From Ferriphaselus amnicola (GTDB lineage Bacteria; Pseudomonadota; Gammaproteobacteria; Burkholderiales; Gallionellaceae), in contig NZ_AP018738.1 in NCBI RefSeq assembly GCF_000974685.2, positions 1,054,001-1,118,000 on the forward strand: 64,000 nucleotides of DNA, given 5' to 3'. How positions within the stretch are numbered: position 1 is the stretch's first letter; each line of letters begins with the position of its first letter. The position numbers and the translations under genes were made by a program. The notes beneath the pieces were generated by a model. It was given only the letters and a program-made list of their open reading frames with translations, was not told the origin of the DNA and ran no database searches. This document shows positions 59,422 to 64,000 of this stretch, one piece after another.

Positions 59422-60069
59422 CTAATCCTCCAAGGGTGGACAGTCAGTATTGAGTGATTGGTTGGATTTTGTCGCTCTAAATTCGCTTGATTCAATCACC
59501 TTGCAAAAGATATGCATGAGGTCTGGATCAAGCTTTTCCCCAGCTTCTTCATGCAAGATCGCCATGATTTCTTCGTGGGTTCGCGCCTGATGGTATGACC
59601 TTGTCACCGCCATTGCGTCGTAGCTGTCGGCGATGGAGATGATCCGGGAACAGATCGGAATGTTTTCGCCTGCAAGCTTGTCTGGATAGCCCATGCCGTT
59701 GTAATGCTCGTGGTGGTGACGAATCAATATCGCAGCCTGTTGCGAGCCTTCGAGCTCTGTGGAGAGCATGATTCTTTCTCCGATTTCGGAGTGCTGTTTC
59801 ATGATTGCCCATTCAGCGGTATCAAATCGAGCAGGCTTCAACAGGATGTAGTCAGGTATTCCGATCTTGCCGATGTCGTGGAACGAAGAGGCAATGTTGA
59901 GAACATTCATTTCATTATTCGTCAGACCACAATGCTCTCCAATCTTCTTGGAAAGGCCATGCACACGTTCGGAATGAAGTCGCGTTAAAAGATCCCGGTA
60001 ACCCAAAGCAACAGACAGGGCTTTGGTGTACTTGAGCAGGGAATTGAAAATCTGATCGTCTAGTTCCAT
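59422..60069 (-). CDS. HD-GYP domain phosphodiesterase
   Basis: 215 residues. The HD dyad FHDIGKIGIPDYILLKPARF and the GYP motif HHHEHYNGMGYPDKLAG are intact, so cyclic di-GMP hydrolysis is likely. No receiver or sensor domain is attached, so the input must come from another protein. The ATG follows GAGGATATCTC. It lies convergent to nifM and ends the cassette-free part of the chromosome. Confidence 0.88.
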   Translation of the reverse strand: MELDDQIFNSLLKYTKALSVALGYRDLLTRLHSERVHGLSKKIGEHCGLTNNEMNVLNIASSFHDIGKIGIPDYILLKPARFDTAEWAIMKQHSEIGERIMLSTELEGSQQAAILIRHHHEHYNGMGYPDKLAGENIPICSRIISIADSYDAMAVTRSYHQARTHEEIMAILHEEAGEKLDPDLMHIFCKVIESSEFRATKSNQSLNTDCPPLED

Positions 60070-60268
60070 GAGATATCCTCAGTGAATCTATCGTACCGGA
60101 GAATGAGTCTTGAGCTAGTCGCGCAATGCCGCATTCATTTTCGAGGCGATTATCATACACCTCTCGCACTTTATTGCTTGCAGGCCGAAACAGATAACAC
60201 ACAGGGAAATGAGGTTGAACGACGAGTTGGGTCGAGGTGACACTCAACATCTCTGGTCAAGAAATTTC
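60070..60268. other. Gap between HD-GYP gene and first cassette
   Basis: About 200 bases without a gene. I see the HD-GYP ribosome site and leader at the left end, and no convincing attC, promoter or repeat. A weak GTTGAAC...GTTGGGT pair near 60215-60232 is not enough for an attC. This may be the distal edge of the integron array. Confidence 0.4.
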
Positions 60269-60556
60269 CTAGTCAATGGCAAGGGAACACTTCTCGATCT
60301 CTCCAGCGCGGTCGATATGTTTGAGCGCGTTTTCTATGACCTCTTCAGTCAATTGATCAGCAACAACGATCATATATGGCGAAGCGTAATGAATCTTGAT
60401 CTGCGTTCCATCTATCCAGTCGCCACAGGCCGCTAATGCTTTTGGAGTCATAAAATAGCACCAGCGGCGGGTTCCATTCTCAAGCTCCAAGATTACCTCA
60501 ATACCGCCCGAGTCTTGGGAAGACAAATCATCGTCAATGGTGAAGGTGGAAAGCAT
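60269..60556 (-). CDS. Cassette gene, hypothetical (95 aa)
   Basis: Unrecognised small soluble protein, acidic N-terminus followed by VILELENGTRRWCYF and YASPYMIVVADQL strands; no signal or membrane segment. The ATG lies 36 bases after an attC-like site, the cassette arrangement. A TTG three codons earlier is possible. Last cassette on this side; its own downstream attC is not evident. Confidence 0.6.
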   Translation of the reverse strand: MLSTFTIDDDLSSQDSGGIEVILELENGTRRWCYFMTPKALAACGDWIDGTQIKIHYASPYMIVVADQLTEEVIENALKHIDRAGEIEKCSLAID

Positions 60557-60591
60557 CGAGATCAAGGCTCCGGTTTTTTCATTTCGTGGAG

Positions 60592-60639
60592 AGCTAACCG
60601 GCGTACGTTAGCGCGTCCGTGTTGATTAAAGGGTTAGGC
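60592..60639 (-). repeat. attC-like cassette recombination site 1
   Basis: On the minus strand the site runs from GCCTAAC, a perfect RYYYAAC inverse core, to GTTAGCT, a near match to the core GTTRRRY. The ends pair (CTAACC/GGTTAG). Only 48 bases, so short and perhaps partly deleted. The preceding gene ends within one base of it. Confidence 0.65.
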
Positions 60640-61176
60640 TTATGCATCGAATTCAAGGCAGTGCAAGCCACACCGCTTTGCAAGGGAAATGACGGGTTCT
60701 GCTCGTTCTCGAGAGTTGAAGAAGCAAACGTTCGTGTCATCCCATGAGGCCACGAAAATGCAGTCATATTCTGGAAGTAGAACAAATTGCGTGGACGATT
60801 TACGAGGATCGGAGCGACATTGGCTAAGGAAGCCAGATTTGTCGAGATACTTCTTGATCACCAACTTCGATTTGCGCGGCCACCGACCGCGCCACCTTAC
60901 GGTGAACACCTCAGTAGAATCAAACAACGCTTCCCAATGCCCAAGAAACTTCCGATCTCGTTCAGCACGCTCAGGTCCTGCGTAGCAGTCCATCAAATGC
61001 CACTCGCTTTCATCATGCAGCCAATGGTCAAAAACCGATATAGCAAAGCCTCCCATCGAATGGGGCTCTTTTTCATGCACAGCTTGAAGCTCAGGGAACT
61101 GGCGTCTCAGCGTATCTTGAGCCGCTTGCCCCAGAGATTGGAGCATTTTCATGTGGTTATGCCGGAATTTTTTCAT
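60640..61176 (-). CDS. Cassette gene, hypothetical (about 178 aa)
   Basis: Unrecognised soluble protein rich in Arg, Trp and Cys; MDCYAGPERAERDRKFLG and FTVRWRGRWPRKSK are notable. It follows another cassette gene with a 20-base overlap (this ATG) or a 5-base gap (ATG eight codons later); no clear ribosome site favours either. The two genes look like a pair, as in some toxin-immunity or two-protein cassettes, but no toxin motif is seen. The stop is at the edge of the attC-like site. Confidence 0.55.
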   Translation of the reverse strand: MKKFRHNHMKMLQSLGQAAQDTLRRQFPELQAVHEKEPHSMGGFAISVFDHWLHDESEWHLMDCYAGPERAERDRKFLGHWEALFDSTEVFTVRWRGRWPRKSKLVIKKYLDKSGFLSQCRSDPRKSSTQFVLLPEYDCIFVASWDDTNVCFFNSRERAEPVISLAKRCGLHCLEFDA

Positions 61177-61603
61177 GCGTGAACTCGAAGTCACGGAAGA
61201 CAATTCTAAACTCGGCGGTTGACACGAACAGCATCCGCACCTCAATGCCTCCATTCACCTTCTCGATTTCCCAATAGCCAAGCGCCCCAAGTTCCTTCTT
61301 CACACATTCCTGCCTTGGGAATTGCTGTTCAAACTCTGATACGTCTCTAAATTCGAGCTTGTAGCGGACCGGATCGTAAAACTCCAGATCCATTCCGCTC
61401 AGCTCCAAGAAAAGCGTCCCTTCGGGGAAGTTGGAGTGGATTCGCTTCACTTCGGAATCGTGAAGGGTATAGGCAGAGTGGAGGCTCACAAGTGCGGGTG
61501 GCAATGCCGACTGAATCGACGAGATATATGCCTCGTACTTGTCAAAGAGAGGCTGAGCCTCTTCACAGCCATTTTCCCACCATTCAGTCGTAAAGTATTT
61601 CAC
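61157..61603 (-). CDS. Cassette gene, hypothetical (148 aa, GTG start)
   Basis: Begins KYFTTEWWENGCEEAQPLFDKY and contains YTLHDSEVKRI; this opening resembles DUF4085-type proteins of unknown role, which is a weak resemblance only. GTG start with GGAGG six bases before it, a strong ribosome site. First gene of its cassette, 24 bases after the attC-like core. Confidence 0.65.
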   Translation of the reverse strand: MKYFTTEWWENGCEEAQPLFDKYEAYISSIQSALPPALVSLHSAYTLHDSEVKRIHSNFPEGTLFLELSGMDLEFYDPVRYKLEFRDVSEFEQQFPRQECVKKELGALGYWEIEKVNGGIEVRMLFVSTAEFRIVFRDFEFTHEKIPA

Positions 61604-61626
61604 TGTACCTCCAAGGTAGAACGTAA

Positions 61627-61702
61627 AGCTAACCGGCGCTGAGCGGTTTTATTGCGCAGCGTTCAAGGCATGAAAGGCGCGAAGTTGAGCGCCGAGTTAA
61701 GC
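61627..61702 (-). repeat. attC-like cassette recombination site 2
   Basis: Minus strand: GCTTAAC (RYYYAAC inverse core) ... GTTAGCT (near core), 76 bases. The next bases inward pair as CGGCGCT with AGCGCCG, giving the bipartite stem typical of attC. Confidence 0.78.
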
Positions 61703-61708
61703 CGCAGA

Positions 61709-61948
61709 CTAGAGTTCATCGCGCAACCGCTCCCGCGCCTCACGCAACAACTCTGGATAGCCTTCATCAAACGGCATGGCTAGGTGCTTTTCAAAAACGC
61801 AGCAGAGGTTCCAGAGTGCCCGTTCTTCAGCTTGATCCTCGATGCCCAATTTATCCGTGTTGCTAAATCGTTGAAGAAACTCGAACAAAACAATAGCTTC
61901 GTCGGAAGTGATCGTAAATTGGACATCAGGTTGATCTTCGGGCGCCAT
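61709..61948 (-). CDS. Cassette gene, hypothetical (79 aa)
   Basis: Small acidic helical protein (MAPEDQPDVQFTITSDEA start), unrecognised. Its ATG lies about 10 bases after the GTTAGGC core of an attC, the standard cassette spacing, and its stop is followed by the next attC. A longer frame on this strand reads through the inserted IS and is not real. Confidence 0.65.
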   Translation of the reverse strand: MAPEDQPDVQFTITSDEAIVLFEFLQRFSNTDKLGIEDQAEERALWNLCCVFEKHLAMPFDEGYPELLREARERLRDEL

Positions 61949-61957
61949 TTGCTTGTT

Positions 61958-61967
61958 GCCTAACGAA
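61958..61967 (-). repeat. attC core half-site interrupted by IS
   Basis: Minus strand TTCGTTAGGC: a perfect GTTRRRY core with its three preceding bases. The rest of the attC is replaced by the IS remnant that starts at the next base. The TonB receptor insertion shows the same TTCGTTAG at its junction. Confidence 0.75.
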
Positions 61968-62322
61968 TGAAAGGGACTTCCCCGTCCCGAAGGAGCGGTG
62001 AAGTTACCGCGAACGACATCAAAAGTGCCAAGATGGAAATGGACGTTTTCATCTAAACCGAACAGGAGGGGAAAGTCATGAGCATTATCACGATAGGGAT
62101 TGATCTTGCCAAGAATGTTTTTGCAGTTCATGGCGTGAATGAGGCTGGACGAGCCGAGTTGATCAAGCCGAAGGTTTCGCGAGATCAGTTGTTGCCACTG
62201 ATTGCCCAGTTGCCGCCGTGCGTGATCGGCATGGAAGCCTGCACGGGCGCACATCACTGGGCGCGGCAGTTCCGGCAGTTTGGTCACACCGTGCGGCTGA
62301 TCGCGCCGAAATTCGTCACGTC
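61968..62322 (+). mobile_element. Truncated copy of the IS1111-type element
   Basis: The first 355 bases of the element match the intact copy near 34 kb closely, from the terminal TGA-AAGGGACTTCCCCGTC repeat through the leader and 81 codons of transposase, then the match stops abruptly after GTCACG. The rest, including the guide-RNA end and the far terminus, is deleted. Confidence 0.9.
62078..62322 (+). pseudogene. Truncated IS110/IS1111 transposase
   Basis: Residues 1-81 only, with Asp9 and Glu53 but without the downstream Asp pair. One residue differs from the intact copy (Ile for Val near 29). The frame then runs through unrelated sequence. Not functional. Confidence 0.9.
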
Positions 62323-62376
62323 AACTGGAGGTGGAAAACCGTGGTCTGTCCCCGCTTATCTAGGCTGCATGCGAGT

Positions 62377-62805
62377 TCAGTGCGGACGGTTGATAAGTTC
62401 GCGGCTGACGAACAGAGCTTTCCCGTGGCTGAAGGAACCGTCCGCCAGTGACCAGAATGGCATCTGCGTATAGAAGACCAGCGAGATGGCCGCCAAGGAA
62501 GGAAACTTTTCAAAGCTGCGCCGCGCGGCTTCTCTTGCCTTCTGCACGTCTTCCTCGGTCCTGAAGCCATAGAGTGCAAGGACGACCACGTTTCCTGTGG
62601 CTGCGTGGTGAGCGTATGACCTTCCACCTTCTACTGGCTTTTCCAAGGAAAGTTCCGGTAGCCCGCCAAGCTCCATTGCAAAGTATCCGGCGACCGAATC
62701 AGCGAGTTGCTTATTTTGGGAAGTCGGCTCATCTAAGAGAGACCACCCCACGAGACTTAAGAACGCCGCTGCCACGGCGAGCTTAGCAAGCGAAAGTGGT
62801 TTCAT
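62377..62805 (-). CDS. Cassette gene, membrane-anchored hypothetical (142 aa)
   Basis: N-terminal signal anchor (about residues 8-26, KLAVAAAFLSLVGWSLL), then a soluble exported domain with YAHHAATGNVVVLALYGF. Unrecognised. The ATG is 4 bases from the GTTGATC end of an attC-like site. Its own downstream attC is missing; the sequence runs straight to the truncated IS, so it was probably lost in the deletion. Confidence 0.62.
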   Translation of the reverse strand: MKPLSLAKLAVAAAFLSLVGWSLLDEPTSQNKQLADSVAGYFAMELGGLPELSLEKPVEGGRSYAHHAATGNVVVLALYGFRTEEDVQKAREAARRSFEKFPSLAAISLVFYTQMPFWSLADGSFSHGKALFVSRELINRPH

Positions 62806-62808
62806 GCG

Positions 62809-62873
62809 GATCAACGTGGAAATGAGCGGCCTGCGCGGCTTTTCGCGCAGGCCGCTCGATTGATAGGTTAGCC
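62809..62873 (-). repeat. attC-like cassette recombination site 3
   Basis: Minus strand: GGCTAAC ... GTTGATC, 65 bases, enclosing a perfect 14-bp stem GAGCGGCCTGCGCG. Both cores are one or two bases off consensus, but position between two gene ends and the long stem fit an attC. Confidence 0.75.
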
Positions 62874-62874
62874 A

Positions 62875-63375
62875 TCACTTCGCCAACTCCACTTTCACTG
62901 TGTCAGATACAGTGGCGGTAAGCGAGTGTAAAAACACAGCCTTGATTCCCTTCCATTCTTCAGCAAAGACTGGCTCGCCGCGAACAAGCACCCAGGCGGG
63001 GGACTTCAGAGATTTGACGATCTTTTCCTCGACTTCAGAAACCGAGAGCGTGGGTAGATGCAGCGTAATGACGAAGTGCCCTGTTGGCTCAGCCTTCAGC
63101 AGTAGCGGCTCGACCAACGGTAGCTGAGGTGCTACCTCGAAGAGATGTTGTTCACAGAACCATTCGAGCGTTGTTGCACCATCCGCCCGTTGGCGGACTG
63201 AAACATCTTCTACCTTCCCAACCCACATAACAATCTGACCATTGACTATTGGCCCCTCGGAAACATGACGCGCGGTAACTAAATAGTCGTCGCTTGGCAC
63301 CGAGAACTCGCTCAGGTCTTTTGCGCTGGCCACGGTAGTAACCAGAACCATAAGAAATGGAAGCAGGCGCGTCAT
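62875..63375 (-). CDS. Cassette gene, secreted hypothetical (166 aa)
   Basis: Signal peptide (MTRLLPFLMVLVTTVASA) and an exported beta-rich domain with YLVTARHVSEGPIVNGQIV; unrecognised. The ATG is only a few bases after the GTTAGCC core, and the stop is adjacent to the next attC. Might act at the envelope. Confidence 0.68.
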   Translation of the reverse strand: MTRLLPFLMVLVTTVASAKDLSEFSVPSDDYLVTARHVSEGPIVNGQIVMWVGKVEDVSVRQRADGATTLEWFCEQHLFEVAPQLPLVEPLLLKAEPTGHFVITLHLPTLSVSEVEEKIVKSLKSPAWVLVRGEPVFAEEWKGIKAVFLHSLTATVSDTVKVELAK

Positions 63376-63381
63376 GATGAT

Positions 63382-63438
63382 GGCTAACGAATTAAGGGGC
63401 GCGCCGAAGGCGCGACCCGCTTGAATGACAGGTTAGGG
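63382..63438 (-). repeat. attC-like cassette recombination site 4
   Basis: Minus strand: CCCTAAC ... TTAATTCGTTAGCC, 57 bases, with an inner CGCGCC-TTC-GGCGCG hairpin and the TTCAAGC/GAATT-type arms seen in classical attC sites such as that of aadA1. Note TTCGTTAG, the same string used as IS target elsewhere in this window. Confidence 0.82.
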
Positions 63439-63464
63439 TTATAGACACCCAGCGCGTCTTTCGC

Positions 63465-63740
63465 TTAGTCATCGTGCCCCACAAACGGCGGGTAGTCTGG
63501 ATGGTTCTCTCCCTGTCGGATGAACGCGCGATCTGCTGGTTGTTCCGGCTGGGAACTACTAGCCAGCACGAAGTGAACTACCGCCGCGCCAAGTATTGGA
63601 ATGAGCCAGATGAGCGCAAACTGAGATAGTTTTTGAACTCGGCTGTACTCCACGGCTTTAGCAAGCCTAAATGTAATCCACACTTGATATGCACCGACCA
63701 ACAGCAGGACAGATGCAGCAATGAAGAATGGGAAATTCAT
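63465..63740 (-). CDS. Cassette gene, two-helix membrane protein (91 aa)
   Basis: Two membrane helices (FPFFIAASVLLLVGAYQVWI and FALIWLIPILGAAVVHFVLA) and a short charged tail ending HPDYPPFVGHDD; resembles PLDc_N-type small membrane proteins only loosely. The ATG is close to an attC-like end. A longer frame crosses the attC and is rejected. Confidence 0.65.
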   Translation of the reverse strand: MNFPFFIAASVLLLVGAYQVWITFRLAKAVEYSRVQKLSQFALIWLIPILGAAVVHFVLASSSQPEQPADRAFIRQGENHPDYPPFVGHDD

Positions 63741-63744
63741 GAAC

Positions 63745-63808
63745 ACCTTATCGTAGAGTTGAGGGGCGGCGCGCTTTTGCGCCGTCCCTCTCGAACGGCG
63801 GGTTAGCA
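63745..63808 (-). repeat. attC-like cassette recombination site 5
   Basis: Minus strand: TGCTAAC ... GATAAGG, 64 bases, with the inner stem GACGGCGC/GCGCGCCGCC and GAGGG/CCCTC pairing. The distal core is degenerate (TATC for TAAC). The stop of the preceding gene lies inside the inverse core. Confidence 0.65.
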
Positions 63809-63988
63809 CGCATTTTTCTGCTCCTTGGCGAAACGTTCACTGAGAGATGAAAAATAAGCAATCGCCAACACAGCGCCCCAAATGGTAGCTGACAATTCAG
63901 TTAATGCGTTAGCCCACCCTGAGGCCAGGGTAATACCAAAAAATGGGTAAATCACATAAATCAAAACTGTAGAGTAGAGGGATAGCAT
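63803..63988 (-). CDS. Cassette gene, small membrane protein (61 aa)
   Basis: Two hydrophobic segments (about 6-24 and 31-47) and a Lys/Glu/Gln tail ending in Cys. Unrecognised. ATG after AGGTGG. The TAA stop is part of the attC inverse core, common in cassettes. The integrase gene, if present, would be expected further to the right, outside the window. Confidence 0.6.
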   Translation of the reverse strand: MLSLYSTVLIYVIYPFFGITLASGWANALTELSATIWGAVLAIAYFSSLSERFAKEQKNAC

Positions 63989-64000
63989 GCGTGCCCACCT

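Noticed and set aside
60187-60268. Possible attC at the left edge of the cassette run
   Set aside because: Only scattered GTTGAAC and GTTGGGT words; no long stem and no well-placed core pair.
61709-62287. Apparent 192-residue protein on the minus strand
   Set aside because: Its first part reads antisense through the truncated IS; only the last 79 residues, from the ATG near the attC core, form the cassette gene. The same antisense reading occurs in the intact IS near 34.7-35.4 kb.
62323-62376. Possible attC after the 142-residue cassette gene
   Set aside because: A TTATCTAGGC string is present but no pairing inverse core or stem; more likely deletion-junction sequence.

Overview
The window is a 64 kb stretch of a betaproteobacterial chromosome. 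The gene order (lolB-ispE-tRNA-Gln-prs-rplY, rpsA-ihfB, yebC-ruvC-ruvA-ruvB-ybgC-tolQRAB-pal-cpoB-queE-queC) and a nif accessory operon suggest a free-living, nitrogen-fixing member of the Nitrosomonadales, possibly Gallionellaceae/Sideroxydans-like. That placement is inference from gene content only; no rRNA or other marker in the window proves it.

Layout. 1-3 kb: housekeeping genes (lolB partial, ispE, tRNA-Gln, prs, rplY) closed by a very strong terminator. 3-7.3 kb, minus strand: a PAS/PAS/GGDEF diguanylate cyclase coupled to a lipoprotein solute-binding protein, then malate dehydrogenase. 7.4-13.4 kb: a TetR regulator with two matching operator-like palindromes at its start, an RND efflux adaptor and pump, a YqhA-like membrane protein and a TlpA-type thioredoxin. 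13.4-25.8 kb: nitroreductase, TusE/DsrC-like protein, lytic transglycosylase, proS, rppH, a CBS protein, a PEGA lipoprotein, anmK, an M23 peptidase, tyrS, cmk, rpsA, ihfB. 25.9-30 kb, minus strand: a compact three-gene set (PLP decarboxylase, ATP-grasp ligase with a helical N-terminus, class V aminotransferase-like PLP enzyme) that looks like an uncharacterised small-molecule pathway. 30-36.6 kb, minus strand: an operon of TonB receptor, ABC-type solute-binding protein, GGDEF cyclase and an AlkD-like glycosylase. The receptor gene is split by a complete IS1111-type (IS110 family) element. 36.6-49.6 kb: HerA-like ATPase, yebC, ruvCAB with an inserted prenyltransferase gene, the complete tol-pal cluster, queE/queC and an orphan TAXI-type binding protein. 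49.6-52.4 kb: a nested hairpin repeat, a small Cys-rich protein, pgm and a cytochrome. 52.5-59.4 kb: a nif accessory operon (IscA-like, nifU, nifS, nifV, cysE, a nif-linked helical protein, nifW, nifZ, nifM) behind a textbook NifA site and sigma-54 promoter. 59.4-60.1 kb: an HD-GYP phosphodiesterase. 60.2-64 kb: a minus-strand run of integron gene cassettes separated by attC-like sites, with a truncated second copy of the same IS inserted exactly in an attC core.

The most interesting signals are linked. The intact IS carries a long 3' non-coding region of the kind that specifies a bridge/seek RNA in IS110/IS1111 elements. That region contains a 12-base copy of the insertion junction, including the attC-like core. 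The truncated IS copy sits in a genuine attC core of the cassette array, while the intact copy sits in the TonB receptor at a chance match to the same core. Removing the element restores the receptor reading frame exactly. The second candidate for a new system is the three-gene PLP/ATP-grasp cluster at 25.9-30 kb.

Two separate loci pair a solute-binding protein that has no transporter with a diguanylate cyclase. With the HD-GYP protein they suggest nutrient sensing through cyclic di-GMP. Motif positions and repeats were read by eye; family names are from recognition of conserved motifs, not from searches.
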